NCBI RefSeq assembly: GCF_000337135.1
Contig: NZ_AOIN01000034.1
Coordinates: 43,448 to 107,447, forward strand
Direction of reading: 5' to 3'
Length of the DNA stretch: 64,000 nt
Source: Natrialba chahannaoensis JCM 10990
GTDB lineage: Archaea > Halobacteriota > Halobacteria > Halobacteriales > Natrialbaceae
The notes under the pieces are model-generated. The model did no database searches. It saw only the letters and a program-made list of their open reading frames with translations, and was not told the DNA's origin. Position numbers and translations under genes: made by a program. The stretch's first letter is position 1; each line of letters begins with the position of its first letter. Positions 49,717 to 59,177 of this stretch are shown here, piece by piece.

Positions 49717-51227
49717 CACTCGAGTCATTCGTCGGTGCGATCGACACATTGCTGACCTTCGAGATCATGCTCTGGTTGGTCATCGGTGTCCTCATCGGGA
49801 TCATCGTTGGCGGATTGCCCGGTCTCGGTCCACCGCTTGGGATGGCGATCATCTTGCCGTTGACGCTGCCGATGGAATCAACGAGTGCCATTATCCTGCT
49901 CATCGGCGTCTACAGCGGTTCGATGTACGGTGGATCGATTGCTGCGGTGTTGATCAACACGCCGGGGGTATCCTCGTCGGCAGCGACGATGTTCGACGGC
50001 TACCCGATGTCCAAACAGGGCAGGGCAGCCACGGCATTGGCAATCTCTGCCACCGCATCCGCTATCGCTGGCGTGTTTACCATTACGGCGTTGATCCTGT
50101 TCTCGCCGGCGCTGGTCGAAATGGTCCTCGCGGTTGGAACACCGGAACGATTCCTCGTTGCAATCCTTGGCTTGGCGATGATCACCGTTGTTACGCGAGG
50201 GTCGGCCGCGAAAGGACTGCTTGCGGGTGTTGCGGGACTGCTCGTCACGACTGTCGGTGCTGCCCAGCCGATCTCTGTCGACCGTCGGTACGCTGAAACG
50301 CTGTACCTCTACGATGGGATCGACTTTGTTGCGGTGTTGATCGGTCTGTTCGCGATCGCGGAGATGATGAAACTCGCCGGGCAGAAGGGTGGCATCGCGG
50401 AAGGGAACGTGACGATAAACCGAGAGGGTATCACGAACGGTATTGTGTCGACGTTTAAACACCCGATTACGGTCTTCAAGTCGGCAAACATCGGAATGAT
50501 CATTGGTGCGATTCCCGGCGCGGGCGCGACAGTGTCGAACTTCGTCGCTTACTCCGAGGCGGTTCGCTCATCGAAGGACCCCGAATCGTTCGGTTCCGGT
50601 AACGAAGTCGGTGTGATCGCCTCGGAGTCGTCGAATAACGGTACCGTCGCTGGTTCGCTCGTCCCAGCGATTTCGTTCGGGATTCCTGGCAGTTCCTCGA
50701 CGGCCGTGCTCATCGGTGGCCTGCTCATGCACAGACTCCAGCCCGGTCCGAGTATGTTCGATCCGTCGGGCGAACTGCAGCTAACGTACACGCTGTTGCT
50801 GGCGCTGCTCGTCGGTAACGCCGTTATTCTCATCGTTGGACTGTCGATGGTCACCCGTCTTGGCTATCTGACGAAGATCGACACGAACTACATTATTCCG
50901 ATGGTCGTCGTTCTCTCGTTCCTCGGGACGTTTGCACTGCGAGGGAACCCGATTGACGTGCTGACGGTCATCGTCTTCGGGATCATCGGATTCTACATGG
51001 TGAGGTACAACTACTCGGTGATCGCGTTCGTCCTCGGGGTTGTTCTCGGGGACATTGCTGAGGGGAATCTCTACACGGCGTTACAGCTCTCGGACGGCTC
51101 GTTTATGATCTTCATCAACCCGTTCGAGTACGGTCGGTGGCTGTCGCTGCTGTTGAGCGTGATGGTCGTTCTCCTCATCTTCGGACCGTACGTGAAACAG
51201 TGGTGGGTGAAGCGACAGACGGCCTGA
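49713..51227 (+). CDS. tctA: Tripartite tricarboxylate transporter large permease
   Basis: The 504-residue integral membrane protein has about twelve spans and the TctA signatures GGLPGLGPPLGMAIILPLTL, YGGSIAAVLINTPGV and GAIPGAGATVSNFVAY, plus the C-terminal EGNLYTALQLSDGSFMIF. It is the ion-coupled translocation subunit of the system. It is translationally coupled to tctB. Confidence 0.94.
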   Translation: MTLESFVGAIDTLLTFEIMLWLVIGVLIGIIVGGLPGLGPPLGMAIILPLTLPMESTSAIILLIGVYSGSMYGGSIAAVLINTPGVSSSAATMFDGYPMSKQGRAATALAISATASAIAGVFTITALILFSPALVEMVLAVGTPERFLVAILGLAMITVVTRGSAAKGLLAGVAGLLVTTVGAAQPISVDRRYAETLYLYDGIDFVAVLIGLFAIAEMMKLAGQKGGIAEGNVTINREGITNGIVSTFKHPITVFKSANIGMIIGAIPGAGATVSNFVAYSEAVRSSKDPESFGSGNEVGVIASESSNNGTVAGSLVPAISFGIPGSSSTAVLIGGLLMHRLQPGPSMFDPSGELQLTYTLLLALLVGNAVILIVGLSMVTRLGYLTKIDTNYIIPMVVVLSFLGTFALRGNPIDVLTVIVFGIIGFYMVRYNYSVIAFVLGVVLGDIAEGNLYTALQLSDGSFMIFINPFEYGRWLSLLLSVMVVLLIFGPYVKQWWVKRQTA

Positions 51228-51714
51228 GACGAGTCCGCTCGTCTTGCTGTTGAACTCTCACACTTCTCCTTCCTCGTTCGAACACGTGTCAGTACTCAGA
51301 ACTCACGCTGTTGGTCAGAACTCGTGTCGGTAGTTCGAACTTCCTGTTGATCCGAACCCGTCTTGTCGCTGCTGTTTTGGAATTCCTCAACGGGAACTCG
51401 GTTCTCTCCGAGTTTGAACAACAGCGTCGAATCAAGGACTTGAACAACAATTTCTCCCGCCGTCTCATCACGTTCGCGGAACAGTTCGAGAACCTGTCCA
51501 TTCGGGTGAGGAGAACCGTGTTCCCTCGCTGGTTGAATAGCCAGCCGTCTTTGACGCCCGCTGTCTGTGGGGGATGTCAATGTACTGTGTCTTGCCGTCA
51601 GTTCGGTCTTGTCACTGTCATTGTCGCTGTCGATCATGCCCCGCCCCGCCCCGCACTCACCCATACTCCACTGTAACCGAAACCATCGTCTTCGTTCGGC
51701 CACTCGCTTCTGGT
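51228..51714. other. Intergenic, no gene accepted
   Basis: Overlapping frames exist on both strands (about 51296-51703 minus and 51311-51676 plus), but neither has haloarchaeal codon bias or a recognised domain. CT-rich DNA follows the tctA stop and may hold its terminator. Confidence 0.5.
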
Positions 51715-52506
51715 ATGCCTACCGCGTCGAACGGTTCCGTCTCGCTGCACTATTCCCGCGACGGTGACGCCGCAGCCGACACCGCTCCCGTCGTCTTCAT
51801 CCCCGACGCCGGTCTCGGCGGCTGGCTCTGGGGCTGGCAACACGCCGCGCTCACTGGCCCCTTCGAGACCATCGTCTGGGACCTCCGCGGCACCGGCCGC
51901 TCGGATGCGCCGCCTGGCCCATACGACCTCTCTGATTTTGTCGCTGACTTCGAAGCGGTCCTCACAGATTGTGACGTTCGCAGTGCCCATCTTGTCGGCT
52001 GCGGCCTCGGCGGCGCGATCGCGCTTGCAGCCGCTCGCTCTACGAGTCGCGTCGAGACACTCTCGCTGTTCGGCACGGCAGCCACCGGCGACGCCTTTTC
52101 TCTCGAGTTGCTGTTTGCCCCGCCGGACGACCGCGACGCAATCCGGGAGTCACTCGAGACGGTGCTCTCTGCTGACTTCGTCGCGTCCCAGCCGGAGGCC
52201 GTCGAGGGAATCGTCAACTGGCGTGCCGAGGGCGACGCCGACCGCGCGGGCTGGGAGGCACAGGTGGCAGCACTCGAAGACTTCGACGCGACGGACTGGC
52301 TCGTCGAGGTCACCCAGCCGACGCGGGTGTTCCACGGGACCGACGACTCGCTCGTCGACCCCGACGCTGGTCGGGCGCTCGCGAGAGGACTCCCTCGTGG
52401 TGAGTTCGGGGTACTCGAGTCCGTCGGCCATCTTGGATTCATCGAACGGTCGCGGAATGTGAACGATCAGTTGCTCGGATTTTTTGAATCTGAGTTCGAG
52501 TCCTGA
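51715..52506 (+). CDS. Alpha/beta-hydrolase-fold protein lacking the nucleophile Ser
   Basis: The 263-residue protein follows the alpha/beta hydrolase pattern: VVFIPDAGLGGWLWGWQ, VWDLRGTGRSDAPPG, a nucleophile elbow LVGCGLGGAIAL and GHLGFIERS near the end. The usual G-x-S-x-G reads G-C-G-L-G (95-99), so the nucleophile Ser is Gly97; Cys96 is one residue off. FHGTDDSLVDP and the late His remain. Start ATG 51715 is chosen over longer frames. It precedes a degenerate synthetase gene by 112 bp. Confidence 0.8.
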   Translation: MPTASNGSVSLHYSRDGDAAADTAPVVFIPDAGLGGWLWGWQHAALTGPFETIVWDLRGTGRSDAPPGPYDLSDFVADFEAVLTDCDVRSAHLVGCGLGGAIALAAARSTSRVETLSLFGTAATGDAFSLELLFAPPDDRDAIRESLETVLSADFVASQPEAVEGIVNWRAEGDADRAGWEAQVAALEDFDATDWLVEVTQPTRVFHGTDDSLVDPDAGRALARGLPRGEFGVLESVGHLGFIERSRNVNDQLLGFFESEFES

Positions 52507-52512
52507 TTGCAG

Positions 52513-52558
52513 CTGTAGCCATAGCCGTAGTCGCAGTCGCAGTCTCCAGACCGTAGCC
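52513..52558. repeat. Hexanucleotide repeat (GTAGCC/GTCGCA)n
   Basis: Imperfect hexamers of the form GTAGCC and GTCGCA lie between the hydrolase-fold and synthetase-fold genes. Confidence 0.75.
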
Positions 52559-52618
52559 ACCCCACGGCTTGCGAATGACCCCGCTCGTATTACGGCTACA
52601 AGCGTCGTCGACACTCTC

Positions 52619-53830
52619 GTGACCCTCTCGCTCGCGCGGCGAGCTGTGCGCTTCCCAGATCGCACCGCTGTCATCGACATCTCGGAGGAACGGCTGTACG
52701 CGCCCGCCGAGACGATCCACGAGGATCGGATCACCTACGATGGGCTCTCGACGCTCACAGACTGGCTCGGTGCCCGTCTGGCAGGGTTCGGTATCGAGAC
52801 GGGCGACACCGTCTGTCTCGTCTCGCGAAACCGCGTGACCTCGCTCGCACTGCTGTTCGCCTGTCGCCGTCTCGGTGCGACGTTCGCCCCGATTTCGCAC
52901 CTGCTCACGCCGGTTACCGTTGAACGACCCTTCGACGCGCTCGACCCCGAGCTCGTCGTCGCGGAGCCGGCCCAGCGCGACCTCGTGCGCTCGATTCCGT
53001 TCGATCGCTCAGTGACGCTGCCCGACCTCACGGATGTCGAGCCCACCGACCGCTGGAGCACCGATCCGGATGCGTCGCGGACGCTGCTCGCCCTCCACGG
53101 CGACGACGGCCGGCCAGTCGCTACATTTTCCGCGCGGACACTCGAGTCCAACTGCATCGCGGCGATCCTGACGTGGGGGTTCTCGCAGGACACCGTCGCA
53201 CCGATTCCGACCCGGCTGTCGGCACCGGATGGACTCGTTCGGCTGGCGCTGCCGGTGCTGTACGCCGGCGGCCGGCTGTTGCTCGATCGAGCGTTTGATC
53301 CGGGCGATGCGCTGACCGCGATGGCCGCCGAGAACGCGACACATCTCTCGGGCCGGACGAGCGTCTTCCGGGATCTAGCAGCCGACGCGGACAACGCGTT
53401 CGCGGCTGCATTTGAGTCCGTCCGCTGTGTGCTGCCGGATGCGACGGTCGATGCTGCTCTTCTCGATCCGTATCGGGACCGGGGGATTCCAGTCTCGCGT
53501 GTGTACGGGGTACTCGAGTGTCCGACGATACTCGCGGGGAGTGCTGTTGGGAGCGGTGGCTTTGCGGAGACTGGTGACGAACGCGGGGCGGGCGAAGCGG
53601 CAGCCGGGGCACCTATCGGGCGTCCGATCCTGGACTGTCGAGTGCGACTCGTCGGGTCGGACGGTACCGTCGTCGCGGGTGCAGGGAGCGGAACGCTCGA
53701 GGTGACGGGGCCGGTCGTCGCCGACGGGCACCTCGGTGGGGAGGCGGCGGGGAGTCAACCAGCCGACCAGTGGGTCGATACCGGCCAGTCGTTCGAGCGA
53801 GACGAGCACAGACGCTACGCGCTGAAGTGA
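52619..53830 (+). CDS. Degenerate AMP-binding (acyl-CoA synthetase-like) protein
   Basis: The 403-residue protein retains the ANL large-domain fold (VRFPDRTAVIDISEERLYAP, GIETGDTVCLVSRNRVTSLA, YGVLECPT, WVDTGQSF), but the ATP P-loop normally YTSGTTGxPKG is LLALHGDDGRPVA, the TGD motif is TGQ, and the C-terminal domain carrying the catalytic lysine is absent. It is probably a pseudoenzyme. The GTG at 52619 starts at the domain; the ATG at 52484 overlaps the previous gene. It may work with the neighbouring hydrolase-fold protein. Confidence 0.72.
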   Translation: MTLSLARRAVRFPDRTAVIDISEERLYAPAETIHEDRITYDGLSTLTDWLGARLAGFGIETGDTVCLVSRNRVTSLALLFACRRLGATFAPISHLLTPVTVERPFDALDPELVVAEPAQRDLVRSIPFDRSVTLPDLTDVEPTDRWSTDPDASRTLLALHGDDGRPVATFSARTLESNCIAAILTWGFSQDTVAPIPTRLSAPDGLVRLALPVLYAGGRLLLDRAFDPGDALTAMAAENATHLSGRTSVFRDLAADADNAFAAAFESVRCVLPDATVDAALLDPYRDRGIPVSRVYGVLECPTILAGSAVGSGGFAETGDERGAGEAAAGAPIGRPILDCRVRLVGSDGTVVAGAGSGTLEVTGPVVADGHLGGEAAGSQPADQWVDTGQSFERDEHRRYALK

Positions 53831-53924
53831 GGGACGTTCCTGAGCATGACAGAACGGGATGGCGTGGGATGGGGCGGGATGTGAAGAAACGGCTCTGTTG
53901 AAATCCACAATAGATGATAAGTAG

Positions 53925-54542
53925 TCACTCCGTGATGTGGAATTGGTCGTCCTCTTTTCTCACCAAAGTGAACTCCCACGATTCGTCCTCTCCTTCTTCT
54001 AGGCCATTCTCATCCGTCTCGGAAACAGTGAACTTTCCCGTGAAACGTAGCTCTTCAGGTGTCTCTTCCGGTGGGTTTGCATTATAGGGCGTGACAACCC
54101 ACAATGTCTCCGTATGGGTGTCGCCTGGCTCTAACGAACCGACTTGATAATCAGCATTCATATCAGATCCATATTCATCGAGGACCCAATGATCACTATC
54201 TGTATCATATTCGAATATCGATTCATCATCGTAGAGAGTGTCACGTGGTGACAAGATAAAATCCGCATCATCCGTTGTTTCAAACCAGAACAAGGCACTT
54301 CGCCGCTCTTCATATTCCAGTGGGTTTTCACCAACATTTTCTAAGGTCAACTCGAGAGCCAGCGGCTCTTCATCCGAGCGAAGGTCGGACTGCAGAACTT
54401 CCAGGGAGTGCTGTAGTTCGATCAACTCTTCCGAGTCAGAGGATGTATCTTCTTCATCCTCGGACGGGTCTGAAGATTCATCAATACAGCCCGCTACAAT
54501 TATTGTCGGAATTGAGCATGCAATGAACTTCCGTCGTTTCAT
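53925..54542 (-). CDS. Predicted lipoprotein, unknown
   Basis: The 205-residue protein has a signal peptide with lipobox (FIACSIPTIIVAGC), an acidic linker (SSDPSEDEEDTSSDSEEL) and a beta-rich domain (LALELTLENVGENPLEYEER, VGSLEPGDTHTETLWVV) resembling a DUF4352-like immunoglobulin fold. The gene is more AT-rich than its neighbours. Function unknown. Confidence 0.65.
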   Translation of the reverse strand: MKRRKFIACSIPTIIVAGCIDESSDPSEDEEDTSSDSEELIELQHSLEVLQSDLRSDEEPLALELTLENVGENPLEYEERRSALFWFETTDDADFILSPRDTLYDDESIFEYDTDSDHWVLDEYGSDMNADYQVGSLEPGDTHTETLWVVTPYNANPPEETPEELRFTGKFTVSETDENGLEEGEDESWEFTLVRKEDDQFHITE

Positions 54543-54936
54543 TAACTTATATTCGAATAATAGGTGTTAGAATATTAGAGTAACGTGAAATCAGGTTTTG
54601 AGCTAAAAGCCAGAACCCTCCTCAAAAACAGGATCATGGCATCCAGAAAAACAACATCAATGGTCTGTATTCATCCCCTCTATGCAGCAGGCGGGTTTGG
54701 CGAATCTCCGGTGAACTGGCTATTTTTGCTATCTGCACTACCTGTACTGATTCGATCACTTCCCTCGCAGATTGGCGCTCAGTCCGTGCAACATTCGCGC
54801 TCTGTATTCAGCAAGGCAGCTGGGATCTATCACCGATGAGGGTTCAACAAAGCCGGAGGGATGTGACGGAATGAGGCGAAACGGGACAGCACGGAACGGG
54901 ACAAAACAAAACAAAACAAAACCGACCCGGCACCCA
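54543..54936. other. Intergenic with element relic and (ACAAA)n repeat
   Basis: No gene is recognised. The 21-bp sequence shared with 7703-7723 lies at 54792-54812 (minus), and four copies of ACAAA follow at 54901-54922. Confidence 0.55.
54792..54812 (-). repeat. 21-bp sequence shared with 7703-7723
   Basis: On the minus strand the sequence is identical to 7703-7723, in intergenic DNA. See that entry for the interpretation. Confidence 0.6.
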
Positions 54937-55455
54937 TCAGGACCGCAGTCGACTTTCATATTGCGCGCCGAGTCGCTCCGTCGCCAGCAGCAGTTCGTGG
55001 GCGACGACGAGCACAACGACGGTGAGGACGATCAGCACGCCCTCGAACACCGTCGAAAGCAGTCCGAGCGAAACGATCAGCGTCGTCGCACACGCTGGCG
55101 GGTGCCGCGTGTCGGTCGCGAGCATACCGCCGGTCGTGAGCACCGTTGCGAGCACAGCGCTCGCAGCGAGCTGGAGTCCTTCGATCGAGCCCGGATCAGT
55201 CGCACTCGTCATGGTCACGCCTGCGGCGAAGAGGTAGTAGGCAAGCAGTCCGGCCACGACACCGATCGCGTGGCCGCCGATCACCCGTCGCGGCGAGGTT
55301 GCATCACTGTCCTGAAAGAGCGCCAGGACGAACGCGGAGGGACCGAGACTCGGGAACAACATCGGCAATCCAGACAGCCACGCCACTGCAGCAGTGGTCA
55401 GAATGAGGAGGCCGGTGTGCAGCGTCGTTCCCGTCCGGTCGTCCATACCTCTCAT
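54937..55455 (-). CDS. HPP family integral membrane protein
   Basis: The 172-residue protein has about four membrane segments and the HPP signature region MLFPSLGPSAFVLALFQDSDATSPRRVIGGHAIG, including the conserved His/Pro pattern. The function of HPP proteins is not settled; in other organisms a related protein transports nitrite. A later ATG at 55446 is possible. Confidence 0.83.
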   Translation of the reverse strand: MRGMDDRTGTTLHTGLLILTTAAVAWLSGLPMLFPSLGPSAFVLALFQDSDATSPRRVIGGHAIGVVAGLLAYYLFAAGVTMTSATDPGSIEGLQLAASAVLATVLTTGGMLATDTRHPPACATTLIVSLGLLSTVFEGVLIVLTVVVLVVAHELLLATERLGAQYESRLRS

Positions 55456-55499
55456 TGGAATGTGACGCGAAAAACACCCCCGGTTTGGACCCGCTCAGA

Positions 55500-55531
55500 T
55501 CTACGTCTACGTGCACGTGCACGTCTACATT
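55500..55531. repeat. Palindromic hexamer repeat (ACGTCTACGTGC)
   Basis: Alternating ACGTCT/ACGTGC units form a near-palindrome between the HPP and stress-protein genes. Confidence 0.7.
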
Positions 55532-55539
55532 ACTATTCT

Positions 55540-55989
55540 CTACTGGCGCTCGGTACTGTTGCTGTCTCCGTGCGCCGTTACCGCACGCGGGACGATCGTC
55601 ACCGGAATCGTCGACCGTCGTGCAACACCCTCCGCGATGCTCCCAAGCAACATCCGCGACACGCCGGACCGACCCGCGCTCCCCATCACGATCTGGTCAG
55701 CCTCTTCCTCGTCGGCGAACTCGAGTATCGCCTCGGCCGAGGTGCCTTCGATGACGACTGTCTTGACGGAGTGATCGCGTGTTGTCGCCAGCTCCCGCAC
55801 CTCGGTGAAGAACTCGGGCTCTGCCTCGTCAGCGTCTGCTGGAGCCGACTCTCCCGCATAGCCGGTTTCGAGGTCGTCGACGACGTGAACGACCGTAATT
55901 TCGCTCTCGGGATAGATTGTGAGAGCATGCTCGAATGCCGCACGCGCGGGCTCGGAGTCGTCCATCGGGACGAGTACGTGACGGGTCAT
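55540..55989 (-). CDS. Universal stress protein (UspA family)
   Basis: The 149-residue protein has the UspA fold, HVLVPMDDSEPARAAFEHAL, and the ATP-binding signature MGSAGRSGVSRMLLGSIAEGV (G-x2-G-x9-G-S). It should bind ATP. The ATG at 55989 gives the family length; the frame to 56103 adds unlikely residues. It is between the HPP and acetyltransferase genes, all on the same strand. Confidence 0.9.
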   Translation of the reverse strand: MTRHVLVPMDDSEPARAAFEHALTIYPESEITVVHVVDDLETGYAGESAPADADEAEPEFFTEVRELATTRDHSVKTVVIEGTSAEAILEFADEEEADQIVMGSAGRSGVSRMLLGSIAEGVARRSTIPVTIVPRAVTAHGDSNSTERQ

Positions 55990-56145
55990 GAGTGTTCGTA
56001 CGGGATTCTCTGTGAAAATCCCCGCCCCCTCCGCACTCGGCTCGATCGCTGACCCTGCATTTGTCCGCTGCTGTGTCCGCCGAACGCCGCTGACCTCCAC
56101 CACTATTGGACGGCTGCTCGACCGTCGCTTCCTTCGCGTGCAGCG

Positions 56146-56874
56146 TCAGTTCGTCGTCTCAAGCGACAGTGCATCCTGCACGGCTCCTGAGTCGGAAAGC
56201 GTCCGCTCGAAGAAGCCGCGATTCTCGCGCATCGTCTCTTCGTCCCACTCCCACCACTCGAGTTCGAGCAGCCGTTCCCGCGTTTCCTTTGGGAACCGCC
56301 ACCTCACTCGCTTGGCTGGGACCCCGGCGACGACGGCGTACGGGTCGACGTCGCTCGTCACGATGGCACCGGCACCGATAATCGCGCCATCCCCAATCGT
56401 GACGCCGGAGAGGATCGTCGCATCCGTTCCGATCCAGACGTCGTTACCGACTTCGATTGGCCCGTCTGCTGTGGGTGGTAGCTCACTGTCGAGGACTTCG
56501 TCGTACAGTCTGATCTGCATCGCGGGTTTCGTTGTTTCGTGATTCGTCTGCTGGAACGTCGTCTCCCTGGCGATTGCACAGTAGTTGCCGATCTCGATGT
56601 CGCCAACGAGGTCGCAGTCTGGTTCGAAGTTCGTTCGTCGTCCGACATCGACCGGCCCGTTCAGGATACAGCCACGACTCAACCGGACGTGCGGGCCAAG
56701 TGTGACGTGCCCTCGAAGGAGACACCCCATCGAAATTCGTGCCGAGGGCGCGACATCGAGCGTAGTCGCATCGACCCGTCGATTGAGCAACTCATGAGTG
56801 ATGGTCGGATACCCAAGCATCGACAGGGATCGTTCCACGATGGTATCGAGGGCCATGGTTTGGTGCTTTCTCAT
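56146..56874 (-). CDS. Hexapeptide-repeat acetyltransferase (CatB/VatD-like)
   Basis: The 242-residue trimer-type enzyme has the left-handed beta-helix hexapeptide repeats (VGRRTNFEPDCDLVGDIEIG, VGNDVWIGTDATILSGVTIG) and the C-terminal VVAGVPAKRVRWRFPKE of xenobiotic or sugar O-acetyltransferases. An insertion loop (TNHETTKPAMQIRLYDE) covers the usual active-site His position (H109-like). A second ATG at 56856 is possible. The acceptor is unknown. Confidence 0.85.
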   Translation of the reverse strand: MRKHQTMALDTIVERSLSMLGYPTITHELLNRRVDATTLDVAPSARISMGCLLRGHVTLGPHVRLSRGCILNGPVDVGRRTNFEPDCDLVGDIEIGNYCAIARETTFQQTNHETTKPAMQIRLYDEVLDSELPPTADGPIEVGNDVWIGTDATILSGVTIGDGAIIGAGAIVTSDVDPYAVVAGVPAKRVRWRFPKETRERLLELEWWEWDEETMRENRGFFERTLSDSGAVQDALSLETTN

Positions 56875-57244
56875 CGTGTCGGATATAGGTTATTTCCACC
56901 AATCAGAAAGTCATCACTCGAGACCAGTTGAAACACGTACCTACCGACAGTAGGCACGATGACCAGTTCGACTAGTCCGACGTTTGCGCTGTCGACTGGG
57001 TCACTTGTCCCGGCGCGAGCAAGCGTGTAACCATGAGTCCTGACAAGTAGCCTGCTGATTATGGATTGGGAATCTGTCTGCGTCTGTCGGCTGGGAAACG
57101 CATAGCGGGCCCACGGGCAAACAGCATGTCACTGTCGCGCCGTTCGCTCTCGTTACTATCGGTAACCCTAGCGGTAGCGACGATCGGTTCGAACTATTTC
57201 GTACATAACAATCGGGCATCCTGAATTGCTTCGGAACTACACCG
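56875..57244. other. Intergenic, with one candidate micro-ORF
   Basis: This 370-bp gap between divergent genes has no standard gene. One 32-residue frame (57126-57224) is listed separately. The GACCAGTTGAAACAC near 56924 partly matches the ORB core without a G-run. Confidence 0.5.
57126..57224 (+). CDS. Candidate 32-residue hydrophobic peptide
   Basis: A short frame MSLSRRSLSLLSVTLAVATI... with a basic N-terminus, twin Arg and a hydrophobic stretch ends 20 bp before the deacetylase-like gene. It looks like an isolated signal peptide or membrane peptide. It may be chance. Confidence 0.3.
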   Translation: MSLSRRSLSLLSVTLAVATIGSNYFVHNNRAS

Positions 57245-58516
57245 ATGAAACGACGAACGTATCTCACGACGACATCGGCCACGGCCGTTGGACTCGCGCT
57301 CGCAGGTTGTATGGGCGGTGATGAGAGCGGTGACGATCCGAGCGACGAAAACGGTGGTGACGCCGACAGTGAGAACGGTGGCAACGGCGGCGACCGACCC
57401 GGTCTGGTCGGCACCTTCGACGACTTCGAATCTATCGATGAGTGGGAGGCATTCCAGAACATCGGGGCGATTGGCGCCGATAGTCAGCAGTCCTACAACG
57501 GCTCACAATCGATGGTTCTCGCGCCGGACTCAGAAGACGGCCAGGTTCGGGCCCGGCGCTCGCTCGACGATCCAATCGATATTCGGGATGTCGTCCCCGG
57601 CCTTGCGATGACCGCGGACGACGACGGTATCGTACTCATTCAACTGCAGGACGAAGACGGTGACTACGTCGAGTACAGTCAACAGGTGATGTCGGACATG
57701 CCTCTGGCTCGCAAGAATTTCGGGCTCACCCGCGTCCGTGGTGAACCGGACCTGAGCGAGATCATGGTCTTGCAGATTATTCGCTGGTTCGGCAGCAGTG
57801 GCGACGACGGTGACGACGACAGCCGGATGTGGATCGACGATTTCCACTTCGTCCAGAAGCCAAACGCCGGCAAAGTGATGCTCCAGTTCCACGGGGGCTA
57901 CGAGACCCACCACTCGGAAGCGCTGCCGCGCGTCTCCGAGTACGGCTTCCCGGCAACGACGTTCGTCCCGACCAGTCGAATTCGGTCGGACGTTGCGGTG
58001 GAAGGCGACCGGCTCACAGAAGATCAGGTTGCTGATCTCGCCAACGATGGCTGGACGATCGGGAGTCACTCACACTACGGAACGCACGTCAGCAACATCG
58101 GTCCGGACGAAATGGAGGAGAACATCACCGAACCGATCGACTGGCTCGAAGACGAAGGATACGACGAGGGTGCTCGCTTCTTCGCGTTCCCTGGATCGCA
58201 GTACACCGAAGATTCCTACGAACTTGTTCAGGAACACTACGACCTCGCGTTCGCCGGCCAGACGCAAGCACAGGGCTATGCCGGCAACCCACACCTCTGT
58301 TCGACGGTGTCGAACCCTTCCCCCGACGAAGCGGATGAACTCCTCGATTGGACGGCGACCCACGGCGGCATCACGTCGATTGCGTTCTACCAACTCGAAG
58401 AAGAGGCGGCTATCGAGGGTCTCGAAGAAACGCTTGCAGCACTTAATAGCCACGTCGAGGCCGGTGATCTGGAGGTAATCACGCCGGCGGAGATGGCTGA
58501 CCAGTACGTGCACTGA
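57245..58516 (+). CDS. Polysaccharide deacetylase-like lipoprotein with altered catalytic motif
   Basis: The 423-residue protein has a lipobox (LALAGC, Cys22), an acidic linker, a domain of about 150 residues and a C-terminal NodB-like domain (205-423). The usual TFDDG motif reads QFHGG (214-218), replacing both Asp; the second His motif (IGSHSHYGTH, 272-281) is present. It is likely to bind but not deacetylate surface glycans, or to use other residues. Its start is the ATG at 57245. Confidence 0.78.
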   Translation: MKRRTYLTTTSATAVGLALAGCMGGDESGDDPSDENGGDADSENGGNGGDRPGLVGTFDDFESIDEWEAFQNIGAIGADSQQSYNGSQSMVLAPDSEDGQVRARRSLDDPIDIRDVVPGLAMTADDDGIVLIQLQDEDGDYVEYSQQVMSDMPLARKNFGLTRVRGEPDLSEIMVLQIIRWFGSSGDDGDDDSRMWIDDFHFVQKPNAGKVMLQFHGGYETHHSEALPRVSEYGFPATTFVPTSRIRSDVAVEGDRLTEDQVADLANDGWTIGSHSHYGTHVSNIGPDEMEENITEPIDWLEDEGYDEGARFFAFPGSQYTEDSYELVQEHYDLAFAGQTQAQGYAGNPHLCSTVSNPSPDEADELLDWTATHGGITSIAFYQLEEEAAIEGLEETLAALNSHVEAGDLEVITPAEMADQYVH

Positions 58517-58649
58517 GCCGCCGTCCTTGTTCGTTTGATCGCCGTATTTTTCGGTAGTACTCGTTGCAGGTCTTCGTTGTTCGACATGCTGTGTGACCTG
58601 ATGCAGCCGACTCGGGAATTGCAGCTGCGATCATGCCTGCCTGACCCAA

Positions 58650-59177
58650 CTATAGCCAGAGATAGATTAGCACATGTGGGATAAGGAATCCCAGTACTAC
58701 TCCAACAGCAGCAAGCGGTGTTGCTAGCCAGAGTGCGGAGTAATCTCCTACCGGGTGCCCACTGTATAGTGACAACAAAACATCCCAGGCGAGATACAAC
58801 CCGGTCATAAGAAGCGAAATGAGGACGATTGATACAGCCATGCTGTGCAGTCCGAGACCAGCGAAAATGGCTGCGATTGTGACGACCCCAAGTGTCTGGA
58901 CAAGTTCTCCGGCACCGATGTACAGTTCGAGATGCGTATAGTCAGGATCGTGTTCCTCGTATCGTTCGCTGTACCGTTCGAATTCGTCTGGCCCAACCCA
59001 CTCGCCGTTGTCCCACAATGCAGCGTGCGGGGGAAACTCCGCCATGACGAGTTTGATCTCCGCTGCGGGAATGCCGACTACCCACCGTCCAGTCAGGTAA
59101 TGGCCGAGTTCATGAATGAAGGTAATACCGAGTACGACCACCACGACCCCGAGGAAATTCCAGAGAAGAGCAAGCAT
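58650..59177 (-). CDS. M50-like membrane metalloprotease
   Basis: The 175-residue protein has four or five membrane segments and the zinc motif FIHELGHYLTGRW (HExxH) in the first. The rest resembles short M50/DUF3267-like proteins, with a soluble loop (VGPDEFERYSERYEEHDPDY). The second metal ligand Asp lies perhaps in YLAWDVLLSLYSGHPVGDY. The DNA is more AT-rich than average. Substrate unknown. Confidence 0.7.
   Translation of the reverse strand: MLALLWNFLGVVVVVLGITFIHELGHYLTGRWVVGIPAAEIKLVMAEFPPHAALWDNGEWVGPDEFERYSERYEEHDPDYTHLELYIGAGELVQTLGVVTIAAIFAGLGLHSMAVSIVLISLLMTGLYLAWDVLLSLYSGHPVGDYSALWLATPLAAVGVVLGFLIPHVLIYLWL

Noticed and set aside
51296..51703. 135-residue minus-strand frame
   Set aside because: Codon bias is poor, and no domain or promoter supports it.
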